DNA of 64,000 nt, from contig NZ_BMMW01000001.1 of the NCBI RefSeq assembly GCF_014646135.1, positions 1,319,570 to 1,383,569 of the forward strand, written 5' to 3'. This DNA comes from Nocardia camponoti (GTDB lineage Bacteria > Actinomycetota > Actinomycetes > Mycobacteriales > Mycobacteriaceae). Within the stretch, counting starts at the first letter, position 1. Every line of letters begins with the position of its first letter. Of the stretch, positions 34,168 through 43,004 are shown piece after piece. The notes below the pieces were generated by a model. The model made no database searches and was not told the DNA's origin. It was given only the letters and a program-made list of their open reading frames with translations. Both the position numbers and the translations under genes were made by a program.

Positions 34168-35184
34168 ATGACCGCGCTACCTGCCGCTCCCCCGCTCGCC
34201 AACACCGCAGCCACCCTCACCGCGACTGGTCGGGGCATTCTCGCCGCCGACGAATCCATCGCGACGATGTCTGCGCGATTGAGCGCCGAAGGCGTCACGC
34301 CATCGGCCACCTCACGTCGTGACTATCGCGAATTGCTGCTCACCGCACCGGCTTTGGCCGAGTTCGTGAGCGGGATCATCTTGTGCGAGGAGACGTTTCG
34401 GCAATCGCTCGCTGATGGGACACCGTTTCCGGTTGCCGCTCGGGCGTTGGGTGTGCTGCCGGGGATCAAGGTCGATGCCGGGACGAGCGTGTTGCCTGGG
34501 CAGAACGGGGCGCTCATCACCGAGGGGCTCGATGGGCTGGGTAAGCGGTTGGCGTCCTTCGCCGCAGCTGGCGCCGCGTTTGCGAAATGGCGTGCGGTGA
34601 TTGATGTTTCGACGACGAGTCGCTACTCGATCGACGCGAACGCTGCCGCACTTGCCCGGTACGCGGCACTGTGCGTTGAGCATGGGATCGTGCCGATCGT
34701 CGAGCCGGAAGTGTTGAGCGTTGGCGATCATTCGCTTGCGGCATCGGAGAAGGCGACGCGGCGGGCGCTTGCCGCGTTGTTCTCGGCGCTGGACGAGGCG
34801 TCGGTCGAGGTGAGCGCGGTGGTGTTGAAGCCGAACTTCATCACACCGGGCTTAGCTGCCCCGCCAGCGGACGCGCGCTTAGTCGCCGACGTGACGTATT
34901 CGGCGCTGCGCGATCATGTTCCGGCGAGCGTCGGCGGGATCGCGTTCCTGTCGGGTGGGCATCCGACGGAACGGGTGTGCGCGTACCTGCGTGAGCTGTC
35001 GGCGGTGACGCAGCGGCCGTGGCCGGTCACGTTTTCGTTTGGGCGGGCGCTGGTAAGCGCGGCGTTGCGGACGTGGGCAGGTGAGGTTTCGCTTGTCGCC
35101 GACGCGCAGGCGGTACTGGTGGCGAACTGTCGGGCCGCGGCGCTGTCAGTGGCTAAGCCGCAGGGCGATCTGGGCGGGGAGTAA
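34168..35184 (+). CDS. Class I fructose-bisphosphate aldolase
   Basis: 338 residues. Class I signatures are GRGILAADESIATMSARL, RDYRELLLT, the substrate region AKWRAVI and the Schiff-base lysine in VVLKPNFITPG (about Lys221), then GGIAFLSGGHP and TFSFGRALVSAALRTW. It cleaves fructose-1,6-bisphosphate to DHAP and glyceraldehyde-3-phosphate without metal. The ATG at 34168 (MTALPAAPP) fits homolog starts; a GTG at 34129 is possible and neither has a good ribosome site. It converges with transketolase, another sugar-phosphate enzyme. Confidence 0.93.
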   Translation: MTALPAAPPLANTAATLTATGRGILAADESIATMSARLSAEGVTPSATSRRDYRELLLTAPALAEFVSGIILCEETFRQSLADGTPFPVAARALGVLPGIKVDAGTSVLPGQNGALITEGLDGLGKRLASFAAAGAAFAKWRAVIDVSTTSRYSIDANAAALARYAALCVEHGIVPIVEPEVLSVGDHSLAASEKATRRALAALFSALDEASVEVSAVVLKPNFITPGLAAPPADARLVADVTYSALRDHVPASVGGIAFLSGGHPTERVCAYLRELSAVTQRPWPVTFSFGRALVSAALRTWAGEVSLVADAQAVLVANCRAAALSVAKPQGDLGGE

Positions 35185-35206
35185 GGGTCGGCATATCTGG
35201 CATATT

Positions 35207-35267
35207 CGTGCACGTTCGCGCGATTGCGGCCGATTCGGCCCAAAACCGCGCGAACGTGCACGCTTTT
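35207..35267. terminator. Bidirectional terminator between aldolase and transketolase
   Basis: A perfect 16-bp inverted repeat (CGTGCACGTTCGCGCG at 35207-35222 with its complement at 35247-35262), a 24-nt loop holding a smaller GGCC stem, then CTTTTG. Confidence 0.88.
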
Positions 35268-35276
35268 GCTACGTCG

Positions 35277-37172
35277 TTAGCCCTGGATACGACGGGCGAT
35301 CGCTTCGGCGGTGAAGCCAAGGTGGGCAAGCACTTCCGCACCCGGTCCGCTGTGGCCGAATTCGTCTAGGCCGATCGCGAGGTCGACGGTGCCTTCCCAA
35401 CCTGCTGTCACGCCCGCCTCGATGCTGACGGTGGTGACCGTCGGGTCGGGGGTGAAGCGGGTGCGGTCTTGTGCCGAGGTGACCCGGACGCGGTCGCCGG
35501 TTGCGCGCAACAGTTTGGCGACCTCGTGGGCGAGCGCGACTTCTGAGCCGGTCGCGACCAATTCGATGGTGGGGTTGGCGTCGGAACTGCCGATTGTCAG
35601 CTGTGGGAGTGACTGGCGACTGAGCACCAAAACTGTTGGGCCGTACGTTCTTTCGAGTGCGGCTTCCCACGCCTGGGCGGTTTCGGCATCATCAGCGGGC
35701 CGCACAACCGTGACGTTCGGGATGATGCGCAGGGACTCGATGTGCTCGACCGGCTGATGGGTTGGGCCGTCCTCGCCGACCGCGACCGAGTCGTGGGTGA
35801 GCACGTAAATCACCGGTTGACGCATCAATGCCGACAGGCGCAAGGCCGGGCGCAGGTAGTCGGCGAAGACAAGGAAGGTGCTGCCGAACACACGGAAGCC
35901 GCCATGCAAGCTGATGCCGTTAAGGATCGCGGCCATGCCGAACTCGCGGATGCCGAAGGCGATCGCGCGGTGACTGAAGTCGTCGCGGGTGATCACTTCG
36001 CCGTAGTTGGTACCGGTTGAGCCCGCGAGATCGGCTGAGCCGCCTACTAATTCGGGCATGATCGGGGCGAGCACCTCGAGGCACGCTTGCGATGACTGTC
36101 TCGTCGCGCGTGGGGCGGTGCCGATGATGCCGCGCAGGGAGGCTCGCAACCCATCGGGCAGGAGGCGCGCCTGTGCGCGGTGGAAACGGGCGGCCTGAGC
36201 TGGGTCTTGATCGGCGAAGCGGGTGAGCCAGCGGACGTGTTCGCGTGCACCTTGAGCGGCGAGGTTGGCGCAGGTTTGCTTGAGCTGTTCGGGCACAGTG
36301 AACGGCGGAAGTGTCCAGCCCGCTTGGGTTTTCGCGCGGGTGAGTTGGTCGGATCCCAGCGGTGCGCCGTGTGCTTTCGCGGTGCCAGCCACATCGGGTG
36401 CGCCGTGGCCGATCACGGTGCGGACCGCGATCAGGCTTGGGCGGTCGTCTTCTTTTGCTTCGGTAATCGCGGCGTCGATCGCGGCGATGTCGGTGCCGTC
36501 GGCGACCGCGACGGTGTGCCAGCCGTAGGCAGCGAAGCGCGCGAGTTGGTCGTCGGCGCATGACCTTTCGACCGCGCCGTCGATGGTGATCTCGTTATCG
36601 TCGAAGAGCACGATGAGCCGACCAAGGCCGAGAGTGCCTGCGAGAGAAGCGGCTTCGTGGCTGACGCCTTCCATCAGACAGCCGTCGCCCACGATCGCAT
36701 ACGTGCGGTGGGCGGTGATCTGCGGGAACCGGGCGTTGCTCATGCGTTCGGCGATGGCCATGCCGACCGCCATCGCGAGACCCTGGCCGAGTGGGCCGGT
36801 GGTGCACTCGACGCCGGGAGTTTCGCCGAATTCAGGGTGCCCTGGTGTGCGCGAACCTAATTGGCGGAAGGCGCGGAGGTCGGCTTCGGTTACGTCGTAG
36901 CCGAACAGGTGCAGCAGGCCGTAAAGCAGCGCTGAACCGTGGCCCGCCGACAGGACGAAGCGGTCGCGGTCGGGCCAGTTGGGGTCGGCTGGGTCGTGGC
37001 GTAAATGCCTGCTCCACAGCGTCCACGCCATCGGCGCGGCCCCCATCGGCATGCCGGGGTGCCCCGAATTCGCGGCTTCGACCATGTCGGCGGCGAGGAA
37101 GCGCAGGGTGTCGACGGCGAGTTGGTCGGGCAGCTGGTCGACCTCAAGTGCGGCGGATTCGGAGAGCGTCAT
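35277..37172 (-). CDS. tkt: Transketolase
   Basis: 631 residues with all three transketolase domains: [15 protein letters not shown] and [15 protein letters not shown], the thiamine-diphosphate motif [13 protein letters not shown]...DDNEITIDG (described), the pyrimidine domain ([40 protein letters not shown]) and the C-terminal domain. It is somewhat shorter than the usual 660-700 residues. It transfers two-carbon units in the pentose-phosphate pathway. It is not in the usual tkt-tal-zwf order visible here, so it may be a second, accessory copy. ATG at 37172 with AAAGG upstream. Confidence 0.93.
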   Translation of the reverse strand: MTLSESAALEVDQLPDQLAVDTLRFLAADMVEAANSGHPGMPMGAAPMAWTLWSRHLRHDPADPNWPDRDRFVLSAGHGSALLYGLLHLFGYDVTEADLRAFRQLGSRTPGHPEFGETPGVECTTGPLGQGLAMAVGMAIAERMSNARFPQITAHRTYAIVGDGCLMEGVSHEAASLAGTLGLGRLIVLFDDNEITIDGAVERSCADDQLARFAAYGWHTVAVADGTDIAAIDAAITEAKEDDRPSLIAVRTVIGHGAPDVAGTAKAHGAPLGSDQLTRAKTQAGWTLPPFTVPEQLKQTCANLAAQGAREHVRWLTRFADQDPAQAARFHRAQARLLPDGLRASLRGIIGTAPRATRQSSQACLEVLAPIMPELVGGSADLAGSTGTNYGEVITRDDFSHRAIAFGIREFGMAAILNGISLHGGFRVFGSTFLVFADYLRPALRLSALMRQPVIYVLTHDSVAVGEDGPTHQPVEHIESLRIIPNVTVVRPADDAETAQAWEAALERTYGPTVLVLSRQSLPQLTIGSSDANPTIELVATGSEVALAHEVAKLLRATGDRVRVTSAQDRTRFTPDPTVTTVSIEAGVTAGWEGTVDLAIGLDEFGHSGPGAEVLAHLGFTAEAIARRIQG

Positions 37173-37305
37173 GGGCGGCCTTTCGCTGGGGTCAGTTCAT
37201 CGGACCTGATCGCCGCTTGCGGATCTTCCCCCGGACGGGTGGAACGTTGGGTGAGGTGGATTGGCGTTGCGCGCGAATCGCGCTGGCGCGCAAGGGGTCA
37301 CGCCC

Positions 37306-37311
37306 TACACT
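37306..37311 (+). promoter_or_regulatory. -10 box of a probable leaderless response-regulator transcript
   Basis: TACACT lies exactly 7 nt before the ATG at 37319. GGAGGT touches the ATG directly, too close to act as a ribosome site, which favours leaderless initiation. Confidence 0.5.
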
Positions 37312-37318
37312 CGGAGGT

Positions 37319-37984
37319 ATGCCGGAGGTCACTCCCCCGCTGCGGCTTGTGCTCGTTGATGATCACGAGATGGTGTTGCGTGGGCTCGATGCGATGCTCG
37401 CGCACTTTCCTGACGAGGTCAGCATTGTTGGGCATGCGACTACCGATGCCGAAGCGCGGCGGGTGGTGGCCCGTGAGGTGCCCGATGTGGTGCTCTGCGA
37501 CGTGCGGTTAGGGAAGACGAGTGGGCTCGACCTGTGTCGCGATCTCACGTCCGCGCAGCCGACGGTGAAGGTTGTCCTGCTCACCGTTTACGACGACGAA
37601 CACTACCTCTACCAGGCATTACGCGTCGGGGCTTCGGGGTACATCCTCAAGCGCGTCGACGGGCGGGAACTGGTGAATCAACTGCGCAGGGTGCGCGAGG
37701 GTGAGACCGTTGTCGATGCCGCGCTCGCTGGTCGCGTTGCGCTGGCGGCGGCTCGGTTAAGCGCCGGACAGTTCTGGTCGGGTGCGCATTTGGGGCTCAC
37801 GCAGCGCGAGTCGGAGGTGCTTGAACTGCTGGTGTCGGGACATTCGAATCGGGCGGTGGCGAGCAAGCTCGTCGTCAGCGAGGACACGGTGAAGACGCAC
37901 CTGCGCGGGCTTTATCGCAAGTTGGGTGTTTCCGAGCGGAGCGGGGCGATCGCGGTTGCGTTGCGGGAGGGCCTGTTTCGGTGA
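37319..37984 (+). CDS. NarL/FixJ-family response regulator
   Basis: 221 residues. The receiver domain has the acidic pair in LVLVDDHEMVLRGL, the phospho-acceptor Asp in LCDVRLGK (about Asp61), Thr in LLTVYDDE and Lys in YILKRVDG. The C-terminal LuxR-type HTH is LTQRESEVLELLVSGHSNRAVASKL. Its GTGA overlap with the downstream kinase gene (37981-37984) shows a dedicated two-component pair. Target genes are unknown; the adjacent transketolase diverges from it. Confidence 0.93.
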   Translation: MPEVTPPLRLVLVDDHEMVLRGLDAMLAHFPDEVSIVGHATTDAEARRVVAREVPDVVLCDVRLGKTSGLDLCRDLTSAQPTVKVVLLTVYDDEHYLYQALRVGASGYILKRVDGRELVNQLRRVREGETVVDAALAGRVALAAARLSAGQFWSGAHLGLTQRESEVLELLVSGHSNRAVASKLVVSEDTVKTHLRGLYRKLGVSERSGAIAVALREGLFR

Positions 37985-39114
37985 ATCAGGTGCTCTCTGC
38001 CGCGGAACTGTCGGAGATGTTGACCGCTGACGGCGTGCTGCTGTACGCGATCGACGGGCAGGAACTCAGCGTTGTCGACCTGTGGCCGCCGCATCCGTCG
38101 GCGGCGTCGCTGCGGTTGCGGGTGGGGTTCGGGGTCACGGGGTTGGTCGCGCGGACGGGGAAACCTGTGCTGCTCGATGCCGATTCACCGCGAAACATCT
38201 TGCACCGCAGGCTCTTGCGGCTCGGCTCTGACGAGTCGTGCGCACGGTTGTGCGTGCCGCTGCCGGGTGTCGAGGGCGAAGTGGTTGGGGTGCTTGCCGC
38301 GCATCGGCCCGTCGATCGACCGTTCACCGGTGGCGACCTCGATGCGGCGCAGCAACTCGCGGCACTGCTCGGGTTGTCGCACCACGCACATCGGTTGTGG
38401 CGCACCGTAAATCGACATCAGACTGAACGGGACCGGCTTGTTGAAGCGGCGATCTCGGCGCAGGAGGCGCAGCGGCGGCGGATCGCCTTCGACCTGCACG
38501 ATGGGGTCACGACGGCCTTAGCGTCGATGGCGTTTCATCTCTCGGCGGCCGACCTCACGGTCACCGAACTTGCTGAGCGCGAGGCGGATTCGTGGGCGCG
38601 CGATGCGCTTGCCCGGGCGCGCGCGGAACTCGCGTCGGCTCGCGCGCTTGCCGACTTCGCCTACAACGAGACACGCGCGGCCATCTCCGGCCTGCACAGT
38701 CTGGTGCTTGACGACCTGGGTTTGGTCGCGGCGATCGAGTCGCTTGTCCGGACCGTCACCGGCGACCACCCGACCGTCGAATTCCTTGTTGATCCCACGG
38801 CCGAGGTGTCGACCCTGCCCGACCACGCCGCCGCCGCGTTGTACCGCGTGGCGCAGGAGGCGTTGGCGAACGCGCTCAAGCACGCCGACGCCGCACGAAT
38901 TGTCTTGTCGCTGCATGGGATTGACGATGCCATCGTGCTCGGTTGTTCCGACGACGGCAGCGGCTTCGACCTGGCGGTCACCAGCGATGACGACCGCCAG
39001 CACGTGGGTTTGCGGTCGATCGCCGAGCGGTGCGCGCTGATTGGGGCGGCCTTGCGGGTGGAGTCGCTTGTTGGGCGGGGCACGACGCTGTTGGTTGAGC
39101 TGCCGCTGCGCTAG
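37981..39114 (+). CDS. GAF-domain sensor histidine kinase (NarL-type, HisKA_3)
   Basis: 377 residues without a membrane span, so a cytoplasmic sensor. A GAF-like domain spans about residues 5-140 (LLYAIDGQELSV, RLCVPLPGVEGEVVGVLAAHRPVDRPF). The phosphorylated His is in RRRIAFDLHDGV (about His173), and the ATPase domain shows LYRVAQEALANALKHADA and GSGFD. The GTG start overlaps the regulator stop by 4 bp. The ligand of the GAF domain is unknown; a small molecule or redox cofactor is typical. Confidence 0.92.
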   Translation: MNQVLSAAELSEMLTADGVLLYAIDGQELSVVDLWPPHPSAASLRLRVGFGVTGLVARTGKPVLLDADSPRNILHRRLLRLGSDESCARLCVPLPGVEGEVVGVLAAHRPVDRPFTGGDLDAAQQLAALLGLSHHAHRLWRTVNRHQTERDRLVEAAISAQEAQRRRIAFDLHDGVTTALASMAFHLSAADLTVTELAEREADSWARDALARARAELASARALADFAYNETRAAISGLHSLVLDDLGLVAAIESLVRTVTGDHPTVEFLVDPTAEVSTLPDHAAAALYRVAQEALANALKHADAARIVLSLHGIDDAIVLGCSDDGSGFDLAVTSDDDRQHVGLRSIAERCALIGAALRVESLVGRGTTLLVELPLR

Positions 39115-39492
39115 GGGTGTTGCGCTTCGGCTGCTGCGTCCGCCCTGCGCGTCGCGGTGCCGTCACCGTTGTGTCGTTGCACCCAGCGCACGAGCACGCC
39201 CTGAGCGCCTTGGTACCCGCGTCGGCCTGGCGTCGCACCGAGCGCACCAACGGAGGTGACGACGTAGTGGGCGCCCGCCGTTGGCCCGCTTGGACGTGCG
39301 TGGGCAGCGGCTCCCCCGCGTGTGAGCATCAACACGGGAGCACAACCATTTGACCCACTGAGCTGCGGGTTCACGGGCGGCGACTCTGTGGCGGGCTACC
39401 CTGGATCGCGACAGCAAGCGGCGTGGAATAAGTGCGGACTACGGTCCGTTTAGCTCGGTATTCGCAGCACACGACCCGAAGGAGCTGCATTC
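39115..39492. other. 378-bp spacer with operator-like palindrome
   Basis: No convincing gene. An 87-codon minus-strand frame (39111-39374) is open but has no recognisable domain, ribosome site or promoter. The right end contains the palindrome at 39435-39448 and the AAGGAG ribosome site of the next gene (39479-39484). Confidence 0.5.
39435..39448. promoter_or_regulatory. Perfect 14-bp palindrome before the flavin monooxygenase gene
   Basis: CGGACTACGGTCCG has 5-bp arms and a 4-nt centre, 44 bp before the ATG. It is a candidate TetR-type operator. Confidence 0.45.
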
Positions 39493-40503
39493 ATGGAACT
39501 GGGGCTTACCACTTTCGCGGAGATCCGTCCCGCGGGCAACGAGCCGATGCCCACCGCCGCTGAGCGGTTGCGGCAGGTGGTTGACGAGGCCGTGTTGACC
39601 GAGGAGGTTGGGCTCGACGTCTACGGCGTCGGCGAACATCACCGCGCCGACTTCGCCGCGTCCGCGCCCGCCGTTGTGCTCGGTGCGATCGCCGCGCGCA
39701 CCGACCGCATTCAGCTCACCAGCGCGGTCACCGTGCTCAGCTCCGACGACCCCGTCCGCGTCTTCCAGGACTTCGCGACGCTCGACGGGCTGTCGAACGG
39801 GCGCGCCGAACTGATGGCAGGGCGCGGGTCGTTCACCGAGTCATTCCCGCTGTTCGGCTACGACCTCACCGACTACGACACGCTGTTCGAGGAAAAACTC
39901 GGGCTGCTACTTGAGTTGCGTGAGGAAGACCCGGTCACCTGGTCGGGACGTTTCCGCGCGCCCCTGCACAACGCGACGGTGTACCCGCGCACCGACCACC
40001 GTCCGCTGCCGATTTGGATCGCCGTCGGCGGCAATCCGGAGTCGGTCGTGCGCGCTGGGCTGCTTGGGCTGCCGCTGGCGATCGCGATCATCGGCGGCGA
40101 GCCCGCACGGTTCAAGCCGCTCGTTGACCTGTATCACCGCGCGGTCGAGGAGGGCGGACACCCGCCGCAGCCGGTCGCGGTGCACGCGCACGGGTTTATC
40201 GCGGATACGACCAAGCAGGCCGTCGAGGAGTTTTACCCGTCTTACGCAGCGGCAATGTCGGCGACGGGTCGCGAACGCGGCTGGCCGCCCATGACGCGCG
40301 AACACTTCGAACAGTTGCGCAGCCCGGACGGTTCGCTGTATGTGGGCACGCCGGATTACGTGGCCGACAAGATCGCCGCGACCCGCGACATCCTCGGCCT
40401 CGACCGTTTCATGCTGCACATCAGCGTCGGCACGATGCCGGTTGACCAGGTGAGTAGCGGGATCGAGTTGCTCGGGACGAAGGTGGCGCCGCAAGTGCGG
40501 TGA
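39493..40503 (+). CDS. Luciferase-like (LLM class) flavin-dependent monooxygenase
   Basis: 336 residues of the bacterial luciferase TIM-barrel superfamily. Typical stretches are ELGLTTFAEIRP, GLDVYGVGEHHRADF, LTSAVTVLSSDDPVRVFQDFATLDGLSNGRAELMAGRGSFTE (described) and VYPRTDHRPLPIWIAVGG. These enzymes use reduced FMN or F420 to oxygenate or reduce diverse small molecules; the EHHR variant is common in FMN-dependent members. An AAGGAG ribosome site is present. Monocistronic, converging on DUF4126. Substrate unknown. Confidence 0.9.
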   Translation: MELGLTTFAEIRPAGNEPMPTAAERLRQVVDEAVLTEEVGLDVYGVGEHHRADFAASAPAVVLGAIAARTDRIQLTSAVTVLSSDDPVRVFQDFATLDGLSNGRAELMAGRGSFTESFPLFGYDLTDYDTLFEEKLGLLLELREEDPVTWSGRFRAPLHNATVYPRTDHRPLPIWIAVGGNPESVVRAGLLGLPLAIAIIGGEPARFKPLVDLYHRAVEEGGHPPQPVAVHAHGFIADTTKQAVEEFYPSYAAAMSATGRERGWPPMTREHFEQLRSPDGSLYVGTPDYVADKIAATRDILGLDRFMLHISVGTMPVDQVSSGIELLGTKVAPQVR

Positions 40504-40506
40504 GTG

Positions 40507-41172
40507 TTATTCGAGCGCCGGGGTCAGGCGACTGGCCCGGCGTTCCTCGCGTCGTTCGCGGCGGCGACGTAGGTAGCGGCGGATGCGGCTGAAACACAGG
40601 TAGACGACGACTAGGCCGATCAGCAGTGCGATGCCAGCGATTGAAGCGGCGAGCACCGGCGCGACCATCGCCAAACCCAGGATCGCACCAACACCGAGGT
40701 CTTCCGCGGTACTCATCGCGATATTGGTGATGGGTTCCGGGGAGGTATTGATCGCCATGCGCGTGCCCGCCTTGACGAGGTGGCTGAGCAGCGCGGTCGT
40801 CCCGCCGACGGCAGCGGCGAACATCGTGGGCAACGAATCACTTTGCCCCGCAAGCAGACCGGCGACCACGGCCCCCGACGCGGGCCGCACAACGGTGTGC
40901 AGCGCGTCCCAGAACGAATCGAGATACGGGATCTTGTCGGCGAAGGCTTCAATCAGAAACAGCACGCCTGCGGCAATAAGCACGTCAGTACGTTGCAGCC
41001 CAGGCGGCACCGCATCCGTGAACCCGACACGGCCAAAGAGCCCAAGCAGGAAAACCACCGCATAGGCATTGATCCCGCTGGCCCAGCCCGCGGTGAAGAT
41101 GAGGGGAAGCACCGACACAGTCGCCAGGATAGGTGGAGGTACCGACAAGTGCGGGTTGGTGATCGTTGGCAT
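40507..41172 (-). CDS. DUF4126 membrane protein
   Basis: 221 residues with about five to six hydrophobic segments and a very basic C-terminal tail (RIRRYLRRRRERREERRASR). The block FTAGWASGINAYAVVFLLGLFGR and IPYLDSFWDALHTVVRPASGAVVAGLL are the DUF4126 signature as I recall it. Location: cytoplasmic membrane. Function unknown; such proteins resemble small transport or signalling channels. The ATG at 41172 has GGGAG 10 nt upstream; a GTG at 41190 is an alternative. Confidence 0.85.
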   Translation of the reverse strand: MPTITNPHLSVPPPILATVSVLPLIFTAGWASGINAYAVVFLLGLFGRVGFTDAVPPGLQRTDVLIAAGVLFLIEAFADKIPYLDSFWDALHTVVRPASGAVVAGLLAGQSDSLPTMFAAAVGGTTALLSHLVKAGTRMAINTSPEPITNIAMSTAEDLGVGAILGLAMVAPVLAASIAGIALLIGLVVVYLCFSRIRRYLRRRRERREERRASRLTPALE

Positions 41173-41273
41173 GGCCGCCGACTCCCGCACTAATGGTTAG
41201 CGCAGTGCGCGTTGGGGGTTACTCGCCCGCCCATGGCCGTCCATCGGGATCATCGCGCTCAGGCGGTCAGCAG

Positions 41274-41279
41274 TACCGT
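41274..41279 (+). promoter_or_regulatory. -10 box of a probable leaderless XRE regulator transcript
   Basis: TACCGT lies 6 nt before the ATG at 41286, with no ribosome site between. Confidence 0.45.
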
Positions 41280-41285
41280 GGATGC

Positions 41286-42128
41286 ATGAGCAGTACGGCC
41301 AGGCGACGGGACGAGTTGCGGGATTTCCTGCGGGCGCGGCGGGCGCGAGTTTTGCCGCAGGACGTGGGGCTTCCCGCTGCCGGTCGACGACGGACACCGG
41401 GGCTTCGGCGTGAAGAGGTCGCGATGTTGGCCGGGGTCGGGGTTTCTTGGTACACGTGGCTTGAGCAGGGGCGCGACATTACGGTGTCGGGCGAAGTTCT
41501 TGACGCCGTTGCTCGCGTCTTGCGGCTCAGCGAGGTCGAGCGGGCGCATCTCTATGTGCTTGCCGGGCTCAATCCGCCCGTCAGTGCCGGGTCCGCTGTG
41601 ACGGTGACAGCGGAGATTCGCGCGGTGATCGACGGATGGGATCGAGGGCCTGCCATCGTGCGGGACCGATACTGGAACATCTTGGCGCTCAACGCGACCG
41701 CAGAGAACGTGTTCGGTTGCGAGAGCGGCGAACCGCACAACTGCCTCGTCACGTTCTTCACGAATCCGCGCTACCGCGCGCTTCCCGAGTTGTGGGCCGA
41801 TGCCGCGCCAGGCGTCGTCGCCGCGTACCGCGCAGACGCGGCCCTCGTACCGGACGACAGCGAATTTCACCGGGTGGCGGGTGAACTCGCCGCATTAGAA
41901 CCTGCGTTCGCCGAACTGTGGGACCGCCACGACGTTGCGGCACCAGCGCAAGCGGTGAACGCGTTGCGTCACCCTGACCTCGGCGACCTCTACTTCGATG
42001 CGACGACACTCACGGTCGCCGACCATCCGAACTGGTCAGTAGTGCTCTACAACCCGAAGCCCGGCACTGACTCCGCAGCCAGGCTCGCCGGCCTCGTGTC
42101 TCGCCTGGTGGTCACGCACCCCGGATAA
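41286..42128 (+). CDS. XRE-family regulator with MmyB-like ligand domain
   Basis: 280 residues. N-terminal helix-turn-helix (ELRDFLRARRARVLPQDVGLP, TPGLRREEVAMLAGVGVSWYTWLEQGRD, described) and the MmyB-like C-terminal domain (DRYWNILALNATAENVFG, NCLVTFFTNPRYRALPELWAD, HPDLGDLYFD). In Streptomyces and Nocardia these regulators control a neighbouring oxidoreductase, often an SDR, in response to a fatty-acid-like ligand. That arrangement is found here: an SDR gene starts 43 bp downstream. Confidence 0.92.
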   Translation: MSSTARRRDELRDFLRARRARVLPQDVGLPAAGRRRTPGLRREEVAMLAGVGVSWYTWLEQGRDITVSGEVLDAVARVLRLSEVERAHLYVLAGLNPPVSAGSAVTVTAEIRAVIDGWDRGPAIVRDRYWNILALNATAENVFGCESGEPHNCLVTFFTNPRYRALPELWADAAPGVVAAYRADAALVPDDSEFHRVAGELAALEPAFAELWDRHDVAAPAQAVNALRHPDLGDLYFDATTLTVADHPNWSVVLYNPKPGTDSAARLAGLVSRLVVTHPG

Positions 42129-42171
42129 CCACGCACTGCCTAGTTGTTCGCCGCGAGACCACGCTAAGTAC

Positions 42172-42936
42172 ATGACACACAACAGTTCTCGCTTCGACCG
42201 CAAGACCGCGCTCATCACTGGCGGAAGCAGCGGAATGGGCATGGCAACCGCGCACCGGCTCATCGCCGAAGGCGCAACGGTCGTGGTGACCGGCCGAGAT
42301 AAGGTGCGGCTCGACGAGGCGGTCGCCGCTCTCGGCCCAGCCGCACATGGAATCATCAGCGATGCAATGGATCTCGATGCGACCGACCATCTCGCAGCCG
42401 CAGTCGCCGACCGTTTCGGACAGCTCGACTTACTATTCGCCAACGCGGGAATCGGCTCGTTCCAACTCATTGACCAGGTTACTGGTCAACTCTTCGACGA
42501 AGTGATCGGCAGCAACCTCAAGGCCCCGTTCTTCACTATTCAGAAGACGCTTCCGCTGCTGCGCGACCATTCGTCGATCGTCATCAACGCTTCGTTCGGT
42601 CTGCATCTGGGTGTCACTGGGTCCGCTCTGTACTCGGCGAGCAAGGCGGCGGTGCACAACCTAACCCGCAGTCTTGCTGCGGAATTGGCACCGCGACGCA
42701 TCCGAGTCAACTCGGTTAGCCCCGGCTACATCGAGACCCCCGCGTTCCGTCGGGAAATGTCGGTGGAGGCGAGGCGCGCTGTCGCACCGTTGTCGCCCGC
42801 AGGTCGCGTCGGCACTTCCGACGATGTTGCCGCTGCCGTCGCATTCCTCGGTTCGGCGGACGCCGCCTACATCAATGGTCACGATCTTCGCGTTGACGGC
42901 GGTCTCACCGCGGTCGCTGCGGGGGCGTTCGAATAG
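42172..42936 (+). CDS. Short-chain dehydrogenase/reductase
   Basis: 254 residues, classical SDR: cofactor loop TGGSSGMGMATA, FANAGIG, catalytic Tyr-Lys in YSASKAAVHN and SPGYIETPAF. The TGRDKVR after beta-2 suggests NADP preference. It is probably regulated by the MmyB-like regulator just upstream. Substrate unknown. Confidence 0.92.
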   Translation: MTHNSSRFDRKTALITGGSSGMGMATAHRLIAEGATVVVTGRDKVRLDEAVAALGPAAHGIISDAMDLDATDHLAAAVADRFGQLDLLFANAGIGSFQLIDQVTGQLFDEVIGSNLKAPFFTIQKTLPLLRDHSSIVINASFGLHLGVTGSALYSASKAAVHNLTRSLAAELAPRRIRVNSVSPGYIETPAFRREMSVEARRAVAPLSPAGRVGTSDDVAAAVAFLGSADAAYINGHDLRVDGGLTAVAAGAFE

Positions 42937-42943
42937 ACCCGAT

Positions 42944-42981
42944 CCCGGGCGGCAGGGGTGATTAGCCCACTGCCGCCCGGG
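42944..42981. terminator. Hairpin between convergent SDR and MFS genes
   Basis: A perfect 12-bp stem (CCCGGGCGGCAG at 42944-42955 with CTGCCGCCCGGG at 42970-42981). No T-run follows, so termination efficiency is uncertain. Confidence 0.6.
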
Positions 42982-43004
42982 TAACAGGTGCCGACAAGTG
43001 CGGC

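Noticed and set aside
39111..39374. An 87-codon minus-strand gene after the sensor kinase
   Set aside because: It overlaps the kinase stop, has no ribosome site or recognisable domain, and its composition fits an antisense shadow or random high-GC frame.
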